Positions 16,574 through 24,917 of a stretch of DNA of 64,000 nucleotides are shown one piece after another; the stretch's first letter is position 1, and the number at the start of each line of letters is the position of its first letter. Source of the stretch: WTFV01 sp965203525 (GTDB lineage: Bacteria; Acidobacteriota; Vicinamibacteria; Vicinamibacterales; UBA8438). The translations under genes were made by a program, and so were the position numbers. Location of the stretch: positions 5,270,001 through 5,334,000 of the forward strand of contig OZ241898.1 of the NCBI GenBank assembly GCA_965203525.1, written 5' to 3'. The notes beneath the pieces are model-generated. The model searched no databases and had not been told where the DNA came from. It saw only the letters and a list, made by a program, of their open reading frames with translations.

Positions 16574-17638
16574 ATGGATCATCTTCTTCGAACAGTCGCC
16601 GCGGTGCTCACGGCCGGTCTGCTGGCTTCCGGACCGGCCTTCGCCCAGAGCCGGCCCGAGAGCGCCCCGGACGCGGATCCGGGGGGCTGGGAGACGCCCC
16701 GCCTGCCGGACGGCCGGCCCGACCTGCAGGGCTACTGGACCACCCAGACCTTCACGCCGCTGGAGCGCCCCGAGTATCTCGGCGACCAGGCGTTCTACAC
16801 CGAGGAGGAGTTCGCGCTGCTCCAGTCGCAACTGACGGTCGACGGGGCCGACCCGCTGGCGCGCTTCGTCATCGAGATCGCCGACCCGGAGGAACGGGCG
16901 CGGGTCCTCGACCAGAGCCACCGCGACGAGACCTACGTCCACTACGACAACGCCATCTGGCTCGGCACCAGCGTGCCGAAGGGGTTGTCGACGCGGCGCA
17001 CCTCGCTGATCACCGACCCGCCGAACGGCCGGGTCCCGCCGCGCAACGAGCAGGCGCAGGCGCGGGCGGCGGCGCGGCGCGCGGCGCGCGGAGACCGGGG
17101 GGTCTTCGACGGGTACGAGCTGCGTCCGCACAGCGAGCGCTGCCTCAACTACCGCTACAACGCGCCGCCGCTGCAGCCCCCCTCGTACAACGACATCCAC
17201 CAGATCTTCCAGACGGCGACGCACGTCGTGATCTCCACCGAGCAGACCACCCACGGGCCGCGGATCATCCCGATCGACGGGCGCCCGCCCGTGTCGGAGA
17301 AGATCCGCCAGTGGCCGGGCGACTCGCGCGGGCGCTGGGAGGGCGACACCCTGGTCGTCGAGAGCAGCCACTTCAACGACAAGACCGCGTGGCAGGGATC
17401 GAGCCGCGGCCTCAAGGTGGAGGAGCGGTTCACGCGGGTGGCCGACGACCGGATCCACTACACGTTCACGGTGGAGGACCCGGCCACCTGGGACCGGCCG
17501 TGGAGCGCCGAGATCCCGATGACGACCACCGAAGGGCCGATGTACGAGTACGCCTGCCACGAGGGCAATCACGACATCCGGCACATTCAGGAGGTCTACC
17601 GCAACCTCGAGCGGCAGGAGCTCCTGGAGGCGCGCTGA
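16574..17638 (+). CDS. secreted PDLQG-W family protein (function unknown)
   Basis: A 354-residue exported protein with a Sec signal (LLRTVAAVLTAGLLASGPAFA, cleavage before QSRPES). Its mature N-terminus carries the family signature TPRLPDGRPDLQGYWTTQTF. Further conserved-looking segments are CLNYRYNAPPLQPPSYNDIH, IPIDGRPPVSEKIRQWPGDS, GDTLVVESSHFNDKT and a C-terminal MYEYACHEGNHDI. This family occurs in many copies in Acidobacteriota and has no established activity; strand-rich repeats suggest a barrel or lipocalin-like fold. The start at 16574 is decided by GGAGGG ten bases upstream and by the signal peptide. A second member begins at 63869. Confidence 0.8.
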   Translation: MDHLLRTVAAVLTAGLLASGPAFAQSRPESAPDADPGGWETPRLPDGRPDLQGYWTTQTFTPLERPEYLGDQAFYTEEEFALLQSQLTVDGADPLARFVIEIADPEERARVLDQSHRDETYVHYDNAIWLGTSVPKGLSTRRTSLITDPPNGRVPPRNEQAQARAAARRAARGDRGVFDGYELRPHSERCLNYRYNAPPLQPPSYNDIHQIFQTATHVVISTEQTTHGPRIIPIDGRPPVSEKIRQWPGDSRGRWEGDTLVVESSHFNDKTAWQGSSRGLKVEERFTRVADDRIHYTFTVEDPATWDRPWSAEIPMTTTEGPMYEYACHEGNHDIRHIQEVYRNLERQELLEAR

Positions 17639-17735
17639 ACCCCGCCGTTCGTCCGCTTCGTCCCCCCGCAACGGCGCCGGGAGCGGGCCGTAACACCGGA
17701 CCACGCCCTCCGGCCCGCGTCCGGCGCCGGCTTGG

Positions 17736-17893
17736 CAGCCCGTGGCGGAATCCCCGCTGCATGCGACGGGCGCCGCATCCCGGCTGAACTGCGTCGTTCG
17801 TCGGTCGCATAGGGCCGATATGCTCCCTCCTCACGCCTTGTCAGCCGGGCGCCCCGCCCGTCTCGGTGCGACGCGGGGTTTCGCCACGGGCTG
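17736..17893. repeat. 158-bp imperfect palindromic element
   Basis: The left end CAGCCCGTGGCGGAATCCCC at 17736 is matched by the inverted right end CGCGGGGTTTCGCCACGGGCTG ending at 17893 (split here: CGCGGGGTTT and CGCCACGGGCTG). The homology continues inward for roughly 60 bp with gaps. It is non-coding and could form a long hairpin, like a miniature inverted-repeat element or an RNA hairpin downstream of the gene ending at 17638. Confidence 0.6.
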
Positions 17894-18116
17894 CTAGTGT
17901 CCCGTAATCGTGATTCGCGGAATATTCGAGATGGGCGTTTCCACAACGTTCATGGGGTATTTTCTGCTGTCCCTGGCTTTCGCGAACCTCACGGCCGGGA
18001 CACTAGTGTCCCGTAATCGTGGTTCGCGAAAGATTTCGGTGCGGGGCGTTTCTCCAAATTTTACGGGCCTTTTCAGCCGTCCCCGGCTTTCGCGAACTTC
18101 ACTGACTGGACACTAG
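17894..18116. mobile_element. two tandem CTAG-bounded miniature inverted-repeat elements
   Basis: Two units of about 113 bp share CTAG at 17894, 18003 and 18113. Each begins AGTGTCCCGTAATCGTG-TTCGCG and ends CTTTCGCGAAC-TCAC followed by GGGACACT or GGACACT, so the ends are inverted repeats. The units are about 75% identical and lower in GC than their surroundings. Size, inverted ends and the CTAG at every boundary fit a MITE inserted twice or tandemly duplicated. No transposase is encoded here. The last CTAG holds the stop codon of the minus-strand gene that follows. Confidence 0.7.
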
Positions 18117-19564
18117 CGGGATTCCGACAGGTCGCTCAGCCGCCACAGGTGCGAGCGGGTGCGGATGAACAGGCTCCCGCGGGCGATCGCCGGACTCGAC
18201 ATGGCGACTTCCTCCAGCGCGTTGGCGGCGATCAGCCGGAACCGGTCGTTGCTGTCGAGCACGTAGGTGTCGCCGTCCTCGCTCAGCACGAAGACCATGC
18301 CGTTGTAGGCCCACGGCGAGGAGGTGAACCCGGCCGCCCCGCGCGCCACCCGGCGGCGCACCTGCTGCGTCTGGATCTGCTGCTCGGTGAAGTACAGCTC
18401 CTCCCCGGTGCGCGCGTCGTGGACGGTGAAGAACCCGCGGTCGAGCAGCGTGAAGTAGTAGTCGCCGTAGACCAGCGGCGTGGGGTGGTACGGCCCGGCG
18501 GTGTCCTGGTACCAGACCACGTGCTCGCTGGCGGCCGCGCCGTCCGGCAGGGTGACGTCCCCCTCGGCGCCGGGCCGGATGGCGTAGACCGGCCGGACCG
18601 CGTCGCCGACGTAACCGGACATCACGTAGAGCAGACCGCCGGCGGCGAACGGCTGCGGGATCGCGATGGAGTTCATGCCGCGGAAGCGCCACAGCTCGCG
18701 GCCGTCGAGGTCGTACGAGCGCACCAGGTCGCTGCCCGTCGTCACCAGCTCGGTGCGGCCCTCGTGCTCCCAGACGTAGGGCGTCGACCAGTTCGTGCCC
18801 TCGTCGCGGTCCGCCCGCCAGCGCTCCGCCCCGGTCGCGGCGTCGAGCGCCACCACGAACGACTCGTCGTCGTTGTCGTTGACGATGAACAGCGTGCCGT
18901 CGTGCAGCACCGGCGAGGCCGCCGGCCCCCACCCCAGGCGCGTCGCCGCCGGCTCGAAGCGCCGCTCCCAGACGACGGCGCCCTCCATGTCGAGGGCGTA
19001 CACGCCGACGTTGCCGAAGTAGGCGTACACCCGTTCGCCGTCGGTCACCGGCGTCGAGGAAGCGTAGGTGTTCTTCAGGTGGCGGTCGAACTCCGGCCGC
19101 CCGGCGTGCACCTCCGACGTCCAGAGCACGTCGCCGCTCTCGAAGTCGACGGCCTGCACCAGCCAGTGGTGGACCGCCACCGAGCGCTCCAGCAGGTCGC
19201 CCGGCTCCGGATCGCGGAACCGTCCGCCGGAAGGCATCGCCCGCGGCGAGCCGTAGGGGAAGTACAGCCCCATGCGCGGCTCCTCTTCGTCGCCGTCGCT
19301 GACGACGGTGGTCAGGAAGACGCGGTCGCCCCAGATCACCGGCGACGACCAGCCGAGGCCGGGGATCGGCGTCTTCCAGACGACGTTGTCGGTCGTGCTC
19401 CACGTGATCGGAAGCCGCGGATCGTCGTCGGCCGTCGACGTCGCGTCGGCGCCCCGGAAGGCGGGCCAGTTCTCGCTTTCCGCGGACAGGGGCGCCGCGG
19501 TCGCGACCAGGGCGGACAGGACGACGAGCGCGGCCGGGGCGGAACGGAATCTTGCGTGGCGCAT
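18113..19564 (-). CDS. PQQ/BamB-like beta-propeller protein, exported
   Basis: A 483-residue secreted protein with a Sec signal (SAPAALVVLSALVATAAPLSA). The N-terminus has the characteristic NWPAFRGADATSTADDDPRL and ITWSTTDNVVWKTPIPGLGW. Repeated PQQ-like blades follow, such as VQAVDFESGDVLWTSEVHAG, VVALDAATGAERWRADRDEG and YDLDGRELWRFRGMNS. Such proteins are quinoprotein-like propellers without the dehydrogenase active site and usually act as periplasmic scaffolds or binding proteins. ATG at 19564 is preceded by GGGAGATCCG, which decides the start. Its TAG stop at 18113-18115 lies inside the terminal CTAG of a MITE, so the present stop may derive from that element. Confidence 0.87.
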   Translation of the reverse strand: MRHARFRSAPAALVVLSALVATAAPLSAESENWPAFRGADATSTADDDPRLPITWSTTDNVVWKTPIPGLGWSSPVIWGDRVFLTTVVSDGDEEEPRMGLYFPYGSPRAMPSGGRFRDPEPGDLLERSVAVHHWLVQAVDFESGDVLWTSEVHAGRPEFDRHLKNTYASSTPVTDGERVYAYFGNVGVYALDMEGAVVWERRFEPAATRLGWGPAASPVLHDGTLFIVNDNDDESFVVALDAATGAERWRADRDEGTNWSTPYVWEHEGRTELVTTGSDLVRSYDLDGRELWRFRGMNSIAIPQPFAAGGLLYVMSGYVGDAVRPVYAIRPGAEGDVTLPDGAAASEHVVWYQDTAGPYHPTPLVYGDYYFTLLDRGFFTVHDARTGEELYFTEQQIQTQQVRRRVARGAAGFTSSPWAYNGMVFVLSEDGDTYVLDSNDRFRLIAANALEEVAMSSPAIARGSLFIRTRSHLWRLSDLSESR

Positions 19565-19786
19565 CGGATCTCCCTTGCTGTCAGCGGTTGCCGCCGCGAT
19601 TATACGCACGGCGGGGGGGTGGCGCGTACCGCGGACACCGCGCGACGCGGAGCGGCGCCGGCGCTGGACCCGCCCTGCCGGCCGGCTCGGCATCCCGCCG
19701 GCCGGCGGCGGTTCGACGTTGCGCGGACGGCGCGGATGCGCGGATCGCGTTGCCGGCCGTCCCGCCGCGGGCTGTTATCCTGCACG

Positions 19787-20626
19787 ATGCCGCGCGGCAC
19801 GACCATTCGTCCGCTCGCCTCCCGCGCCGACTACGACGCCTGCGTGCGGCTGCAGCGCGAGGTCTGGGGCGAACGGTTCGCGGACGTCGTGCCGGCCACC
19901 ATCCTGATGGTCTCCCAGCGGGTCGGCGGCGTGTCGGCGGGCGCGTTCGATGCCGACGGCCGCCTGCTGGGCTTCGTCTTCGGCATCAGCGGCATCCGCG
20001 GCGGCGAGCTGGCTCACTGGTCCGACATGCTGGCCGTGCGGCCCGGGTTCCGCGGCGCAGGGCTCGGGAAGCAGCTCAAGCGCTTCCAGCGGGACTTGCT
20101 CCTCGAACGCGGCATCCGCCGCATGCTGTGGACCTACGATCCGCTCGTGTCACGCAACGCCAACCTGAACCTGAACAGCCTCGGGGCGGTGCCGGTGGAG
20201 TACGTCGTCAACATGTACGGCGACACGCGCAGCACGCTCCACGCCGGACTCGACACGGACCGTTTCGTCGTCGAGTGGGACCTCGCCGCCGCCGCGCCGG
20301 CCGGAAGCGGACCGGCGCCGGAACGGCCGGAAACGACGCCGGTCGTGGACCTCGCGTGGTCCGCCGCGGAGCGTCCGCTGCCGGCGGACCCGTGTGTCCG
20401 CGTGGCTGCGCCGGCGGACGTCGACGCGCTCAAGGCGGCCGATGCGGCGTGCGCCAGGGCGTGGCGGCGGACCCAGCGCCGCGCGTTCACCTGGTACCTC
20501 CGCAAGGGGTACCGCGTGTCCGGCTTCGATCATCGCCCGGCGCCCGCCGACTCGCACTACCTGGTGACCAGGGCGCCGGAGTCCGCCGGCGAGGCCTCCC
20601 GCGCGCCGGCGGCGGTGGAACGATGA
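19787..20626 (+). CDS. GNAT-family acetyltransferase paired with menC
   Basis: A 279-residue cytoplasmic protein. The first half is a GNAT fold: TIRPLASRADYDACVRLQRE, LLGFVFGISGIRGGELAHW and the acetyl-CoA loop LAVRPGFRGAGLGKQLKRFQ (R-G-x-G-L/G-K at about residues 88-95), then WTYDPLVSRNANLNLNSLGA. The second half is a more variable extension. ATG at 19787 is used. The stop overlaps the menC start (ATGA at 20623-20626), so the two are translationally coupled. GNAT proteins next to o-succinylbenzoate synthase-like genes are seen in several phyla; the acceptor substrate is not known. The coupling suggests a role linked to the menaquinone or N-acylamino acid chemistry of the enolase partner. Confidence 0.85.
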   Translation: MPRGTTIRPLASRADYDACVRLQREVWGERFADVVPATILMVSQRVGGVSAGAFDADGRLLGFVFGISGIRGGELAHWSDMLAVRPGFRGAGLGKQLKRFQRDLLLERGIRRMLWTYDPLVSRNANLNLNSLGAVPVEYVVNMYGDTRSTLHAGLDTDRFVVEWDLAAAAPAGSGPAPERPETTPVVDLAWSAAERPLPADPCVRVAAPADVDALKAADAACARAWRRTQRRAFTWYLRKGYRVSGFDHRPAPADSHYLVTRAPESAGEASRAPAAVER

Positions 20627-21753
20627 GCCTCCGCCTGTCGCGCATCACGTTGCGGGAGATCCGGATGACGCTGCGCGAGCCGTTCGAGATCTCGTCGGGC
20701 CGCACGACCCGCCGGCGCATCCTGCTGCTGGAGCTCGAAGACGCGGACGGGACGACCGCCTGGAGCGAGTGCGTCGCCGGGGAACGGCCGCACTTCTCGG
20801 CCGAGACCGTCGACACGGCCTGGCTGGCCCTGACCGAATGGATCGTTCCGCGCGTCCTCGGCGTCGGCCTGAGTCACCCGAACGGGATCGACGGCATGCT
20901 GCGGCGCGGCATCCGCGGCCACCCGATGGCGAAGGCGGCGGTCGAAATGGGCGCCTGGACGCTGTGGGCGGAGCGCGAAGGGAAGAGCCTGTCGCGGCTG
21001 CTCGGCGGCACGCGCCGCGCGATCGCCACCGGCATCTCCATCGGCATCCAGGACAGCCCGCGGGCGCTGGTCGACAGGGCGCGCGCGGCGCGGGCGCTCG
21101 GGTACCGCAAGATCAAGCTCAAGATCCGGCCCGGCGCCGACATCGAGTACGTCGGCGCGGTGCGCGAAGCCCTCGGTCCGGACGCGCCGCTGATGGCCGA
21201 CGCCAACAGCGCCTACACCCTCGGCCACGCCGAGCACCTGGCGGACCTCGACGCCTACCGGCTGCTGATGATCGAGCAGCCGCTCGCGCAGGACGACCTG
21301 CGCCGGCACGCGCAGTTGCAGGATCGCATCGAGACCCCGATCTGCCTCGACGAGTCGATCCCGCACGCCGCCGCTGCCGAGGACATGCTGGCGCTGGGCG
21401 CCGGCCGGATCGTGAACGTCAAGCCGGGCCGGGTGGGCGGCTTCACCCAGGCCCGGGCGATCCACGACCTCTGCCAGCACCACGCGGTGCCGGTCTGGTG
21501 CGGCGGGATGCTCGAGAGCGGGATCGGCCGCGCCTGCAACGTCGCGCTCGCCTCGCTTCCCAACTTCACCCTGCCGGGCGACGTGAGTCCGAGCGCCCGC
21601 TACTGGACCGAGGACGTCGTGACGCCGGAATGGACGATGGATTCCGCGGGCATGGTGACGGTGCCGGCGGACCGGCCGGGGCTCGGCGTCACCGTGAACG
21701 TGGACCGCATCGACGACCTGACGGTGCGGACACGGACGCTCACGGCGGACTGA
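20623..21753 (+). CDS. menC: o-succinylbenzoate synthase / N-acylamino acid racemase (enolase superfamily)
   Basis: A 376-residue enolase-superfamily enzyme. OSBS converts SHCHC to o-succinylbenzoate in menaquinone synthesis; close relatives racemise N-acylamino acids. Catalytic features are the KxK motif (GYRKIKLKIRPG, near residue 165), three metal ligands in MADANS, MIEQPL and CLDESI, and the second Lys in IVNVKPGRVGGF near residue 267. The end matches MenC (CGGMLESGIGRACNVALASL). Pairing with an acetyltransferase supports either function, since N-acylated amino acids would need an acylase or acetyltransferase partner. No other men gene is visible, so the physiological reaction remains open. 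It is the second gene of a coupled two-gene operon. Confidence 0.88.
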   Translation: MSLRLSRITLREIRMTLREPFEISSGRTTRRRILLLELEDADGTTAWSECVAGERPHFSAETVDTAWLALTEWIVPRVLGVGLSHPNGIDGMLRRGIRGHPMAKAAVEMGAWTLWAEREGKSLSRLLGGTRRAIATGISIGIQDSPRALVDRARAARALGYRKIKLKIRPGADIEYVGAVREALGPDAPLMADANSAYTLGHAEHLADLDAYRLLMIEQPLAQDDLRRHAQLQDRIETPICLDESIPHAAAAEDMLALGAGRIVNVKPGRVGGFTQARAIHDLCQHHAVPVWCGGMLESGIGRACNVALASLPNFTLPGDVSPSARYWTEDVVTPEWTMDSAGMVTVPADRPGLGVTVNVDRIDDLTVRTRTLTAD

Positions 21754-21778
21754 TCGGCGAGCACGCCCGGGCGGCCCC

Positions 21779-21903
21779 GAACCGTTCGTCCGCCGGGCGA
21801 GGCCGGCCGTTGCGCACCGTCTACCGCGGCAGGCGCTCGAACCCGTTCGTCCGCCGGGCGAGGCCGGCCGTTGCGCACCGTCTACCGCGGCAGGCGCTCG
21901 AGC
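21779..21903. repeat. 61-bp tandem repeat copying a gene 3' end
   Basis: A unit of about 61 bp beginning CCGTTCGTCCGCCGGGCGAG occurs at 21782 and 21843 and ends with CTACCGCGGCAGGCGCTCGA. In the second copy CTA at 21882 is the stop codon of the minus-strand gene, so the extra copy duplicates that gene's last codons downstream of it. Confidence 0.88.
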
Positions 21904-22127
21904 AGCGACCGAACCCACGCGACGTCGCCTTCGAGCAGTTTCTTGACGTCCGCCCGCAGCTCCTTGTGCGCCTCGTCGTTGTTCCTGATCTCCCGGCGCA
22001 GGAACCAGACGATGACGGCAAACAGGGCGCCGATGACGGCGAACAGGGCGGCGACGACCCACGCGGCGACGGATACGGCGGTCGGCAACTCGATTGTGAC
22101 GGGAGTCGCGGTGGCGACGATCTGCAT
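21882..22127 (-). CDS. small single-pass membrane protein
   Basis: An 81-residue protein with one long hydrophobic helix (AAWVVAALFAVIGALFAVIV) at about residues 24-43, followed by WFLRREIRNNDEAHKELRAD and VKKLLEGDVAWVRSLLERL, an amphipathic tail that looks coiled-coil. The layout resembles small holin/haemolysin XhlA-like or membrane-tethered coiled-coil proteins found with various partners. No function can be assigned. ATG at 22127 is chosen because the sequence upstream is repeat. Its last codons are duplicated 61 bp downstream. Confidence 0.6.
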   Translation of the reverse strand: MQIVATATPVTIELPTAVSVAAWVVAALFAVIGALFAVIVWFLRREIRNNDEAHKELRADVKKLLEGDVAWVRSLLERLPR

Positions 22128-22262
22128 GATCACGACGAGTCTCCAGGTCGCAAAGGGGGCCGGGGAGCATTTCCAGGCTAGCACGGGGTCGGCGATGCCG
22201 GCAATGCCGCGCCGCGGAGCGATGCGGCCGCTCGACCCGTTCGGCTCGGCGGTGTCCGTGCC

Positions 22263-22372
22263 CTGCGCTCCGCCTGGATGAGCCGGATTCCATCCCGTCC
22301 TGTACGGCCGCGGCCCGAGGGGGCGCCTTGTTCGCCTGCGCTCCGCCCGGATGAGCCGGATTCCATCCCGTC
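22263..22372. repeat. 73-bp-spaced repeat
   Basis: CTGCGCTCCGCC-GGATGAG followed by CCGGATTCCATCCCGT occurs at 22263 and 22336. The copies are about 36 bp, with unique sequence between. The array lies in the 440-bp divergent gap between 22127 and 22568. Confidence 0.85.
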
Positions 22373-22410
22373 TGCGCACTCCCGGGCAGTCCGCGGCAGG
22401 ACGCCTCGTC

Positions 22411-22495
22411 GCACCGGGTGCGTGAGGTGGCTGCGCGGAGCGGCGGTCGGGCGCGCGGCCCGCCGAGCGTCACACCGGGTGCGTGAGGTGGCTGC
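22411..22495. repeat. 61-bp-spaced repeat upstream of the phosphatidyltransferase gene
   Basis: CACCGGGTGCGTGAGGTGGC occurs at 22412 and 22473. The rest of the gap up to 22567 shows only GGAGGAAAGGGGAAG just before the start codon, a strong ribosome site. Confidence 0.85.
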
Positions 22496-22567
22496 CAACC
22501 GGGCCCTGCCGCGGACGAAGCGGGTCGCGGCGGCATCCGGCCGCCCGGCGGAGGAAAGGGGAAGTCC

Positions 22568-23254
22568 ATGGCAGCGACGCGGGTGAAGGCGGCTGCGCAC
22601 GTGCGCGAGCACGGCAGCATTCTGGCGGACGCGGAGAAGCGCGCCCTGGTCTGGATGGCGGCCCGGCTGCCGCGGCGAGTCAACGCGGATCACCTGACGG
22701 CGCTCGGCCTGCTCGCCATGGCGGGGGTCGGGGCGTCGTACTGGGCCTCGCGCTGGAGCGGGCCGGTCCTGCTCGGCGCGATCGCCGGCCTGGCCCTGAA
22801 CTGGTTCGGCGACAGCCTGGACGGGACGGTGGCGCGCGTCCGGAACCAGCAGCGGCCGCGCTACGGCTTCTACGTCGATCACGTCGTCGACGCCGCCAGC
22901 ATGCTGCTGCTGTGCGCCGGGCTGGCGCTGTCGCCGCACATGAGCCCGGAGGTGGCGCTGCTGCTGCTCGCCGCCTGGCTGATGGTCGCCGCCGAGGCCT
23001 ATCTCGCGACCCATGCGTGCGGCGTCTTCCGCGTGTCGCTGCTGAAGGTGGGACCGACGGAGATGCGCATCGTGCTGGCCGCCGGAACGCTCCGGCTGCT
23101 GACGCACGGCCCCGAGGTCGAGCTCTTCGGCAGGACGTGGCTGCTGTTCGACATCGGTGGCGCCGTCGCCGTCGCCGGCCTGTTCGGCGCACTGGCGTTC
23201 TCGGCGGCCCGCAACGGCCGGGCGCTCTACCGCGCCGAACCGCTTCCCCGCTGA
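22568..23254 (+). CDS. CDP-alcohol phosphatidyltransferase-family membrane enzyme
   Basis: A 228-residue integral membrane protein of the CDP-alcohol phosphatidyltransferase family, which transfers a phosphatidyl or related group from a CDP-alcohol to a hydroxyl acceptor. The family motif DSLDGTVARVRNQQRPRYGF followed by YVDHVVDAA is complete (D-x2-D-G-x2-A-R-x8-G-x3-D-x3-D, near residues 80-102). About five or six helices flank it, for example VALLLLAAWLMVAAEAYLA. Acceptor specificity cannot be read from the sequence. ATG at 22568 has GGAGGAAAGGGG upstream. The protein is of normal length, and is probably involved in phospholipid headgroup synthesis at the inner membrane. Confidence 0.88.
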   Translation: MAATRVKAAAHVREHGSILADAEKRALVWMAARLPRRVNADHLTALGLLAMAGVGASYWASRWSGPVLLGAIAGLALNWFGDSLDGTVARVRNQQRPRYGFYVDHVVDAASMLLLCAGLALSPHMSPEVALLLLAAWLMVAAEAYLATHACGVFRVSLLKVGPTEMRIVLAAGTLRLLTHGPEVELFGRTWLLFDIGGAVAVAGLFGALAFSAARNGRALYRAEPLPR

Positions 23255-23344
23255 ACCGCGCGATTTTGCCTGGGCGCGCGCACTGGACGGGCGGATCGGG
23301 GCCGCGGCGCCGGCGGACGCGGGCTCGACTTCACGCTGGAGCTG

Positions 23345-23585
23345 CTTCCACGGGCGGTGGACGCAACCGGCAGGTGGCCGAACGGTCGCCGCCGGGTGGC
23401 GGGATTGGGGCCGCGGCTTCCACGGGCGGTGGTCGCGGCGGGCGTGGTCGGCCTCATGGCCGGCGCGTCGTCGATCTCCGCGCATCGTGTTTGCGGCGAT
23501 CGAGTGCGAGTGAGACATGACGCGGCGCGCGATGCAATCGGGCGCGCATCGTGTTTGCGGTGATCGAGTGCGAGAATGAGACATG
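23345..23585. repeat. 72-bp- and 64-bp-spaced repeats before an exported-protein gene
   Basis: CTTCCACGGGCGGTGG occurs at 23345 and 23417 (72 bp). GCGCATCGTGTTTGCGG-GAT followed by CGAGTGCGAG occurs at 23480 and 23544 (64 bp), each followed by TGAGACATGA. The second copy runs into the start codon at 23583. These copies fill the 328-bp gap after the phosphatidyltransferase gene. Confidence 0.85.
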
Positions 23586-24671
23586 ATGAGGTGGGCCATG
23601 CAATCTACGGGGCGCTCACGGCGGTCGGCCGACAGAGCCGCGGCGCTGGCGGCCGGGCGGGGTCGGCGGCGGAAGAGCCTGTCCGGACGGGCCGCGACGC
23701 TGGCGGCCGTGCTCCCGGGCGGAACCGCGCCGACAGCCGCAGCGGATCGGCGGCGGCGGCGGAGGAACCTGTCCGGCCGGGCCGCGGCGCTGGTGGCCGG
23801 GCTGGGTCGGCGGGAGCGGCGGAGGAGCCTGTCCGGGCGGGCCGCGACGCTGGCGGCAGCACTGGCGGCCGTGCTCCCGGGCGGAACCGCGCCGGCCGCC
23901 GCGGCGGAGCTGCAGGCCCGGACGGTCGCGGCCTGGGAACGTTACGTGGCGGCGACCGAACAGCGCATCGCGGGGGAGCTGGACGACGCCGACCGGTTCC
24001 TGGCGCAGGACTTCCGCGACGAGGCGGCCGCCGCGCGCCGGGAGGTGCTCGCCGGCCGGGTGCGCATCGACAGGCTGGAGACCCGCGCCGCGGACGGAGA
24101 GCGGATCCGGGTGCCGAAGGGCGCCATCCACCACTGGCTGGGAAGCGCGCTCATCCCGGGGGTCACGCTGGACGAGCTCCTCGACGCGCTGATCCACGAG
24201 GTCGAGCCGGAGGCGCTGCAGGACGACGTGATCGAATCGCGCGTGCTCGGGCGCCCCGGCGAAGACCGGCTGGTGGTGTTCCTCAAACTCCGCCGCAAGC
24301 AGATGGTGACCGTCCACTACAACACCGAACACGCCGTGGCCTACACCCGCCACCGGCCCGGCGCGGCGTCGAGCCGCAGCGTGGCGACCCGCATCGCCGA
24401 GCTGGAAGACGCCGGCACGGCCGACGAGCGCGAGAAGCCGATCGGGCGGGACCGCGGTTTCCTCTGGCGGCTGAACTCCTACTGGCGGTACCGGCAGGTC
24501 GACGAGGGCGTCGTCGTCGAGTGCGAGTCCCTGAGCCTGAGCCGCGGCATTCCGCGCCTGCTGCGGTGGATGGCGTCGCCGCTGATCAACCGCGCGGCGC
24601 GGGACATCCTGTCGCGCACGCTGACGTCGATGGCCGAGGTGCTGAGCGCCCGCGCGCGGGCCGCGCAATGA
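23583..24671 (+). CDS. exported protein of unknown function with a repeated signal-peptide region
   Basis: The frame is 362 codons long and ends at 24671. The conserved-looking mature part starts near ELQARTVAAWERYVAATEQR and includes VPKGAIHHWLGSALIPGVTL, RVLGRPGEDRLVVFLKLRRK and RQVDEGVVVECESLSLSRGI, which suggests a SRPBCC/START-like or polyketide-cyclase-like fold. The first 100 residues consist of three in-frame copies of RRSLSGRAATLAA-VLPGGTAP (units starting near codons 31, 61 and 81), which is the signal peptide itself duplicated upstream. The functional start could therefore be ATG at 23583 or an internal codon; the last repeat alone would make a normal signal peptide. Confidence 0.7.
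   Translation: MMRWAMQSTGRSRRSADRAAALAAGRGRRRKSLSGRAATLAAVLPGGTAPTAAADRRRRRRNLSGRAAALVAGLGRRERRRSLSGRAATLAAALAAVLPGGTAPAAAAELQARTVAAWERYVAATEQRIAGELDDADRFLAQDFRDEAAAARREVLAGRVRIDRLETRAADGERIRVPKGAIHHWLGSALIPGVTLDELLDALIHEVEPEALQDDVIESRVLGRPGEDRLVVFLKLRRKQMVTVHYNTEHAVAYTRHRPGAASSRSVATRIAELEDAGTADEREKPIGRDRGFLWRLNSYWRYRQVDEGVVVECESLSLSRGIPRLLRWMASPLINRAARDILSRTLTSMAEVLSARARAAQ
23676..23905. repeat. in-frame repeats of a signal-peptide coding segment
   Basis: AGCCTGTCCGG-CGGGCCGCG occurs at 23676, 23766 and 23826 (90 and 60 bp apart), and GCTCCCGGGCGGAACCGCGC at 23711 and 23873. All spacings are multiples of three, so the reading frame stays open and the signal-peptide code is present about three times. 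Confidence 0.85.
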
Positions 24672-24917
24672 CGGAAGCTCGCGGGATTCGACCCGCCGGC
24701 GGCCCGCCGCCCCCCGCGGCCTGCGATGCCGGCTTTGCATTCCGGGCCGGCAGGGAGTAGGCTGATCGGGACCACGGTTGCGACCCGCTTGCGTCACCCG
24801 CCGTCGAGCACCGACTAGACCGCTGAGGTTGGCCTTCCTGCCTTGGATGATCTGCGCTGCAAGGGGTAGTGTCGCGATGCGGCGCAACGTCGCGAAGAGA
24901 CACGGAAGGAGTGCCGG

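Noticed and set aside
18149..19786. A long N-terminal extension of the GNAT protein from 18149
   Set aside because: This part is antisense to the PQQ-propeller gene and has no recognisable protein features. The GNAT fold begins at the ATG at 19787.
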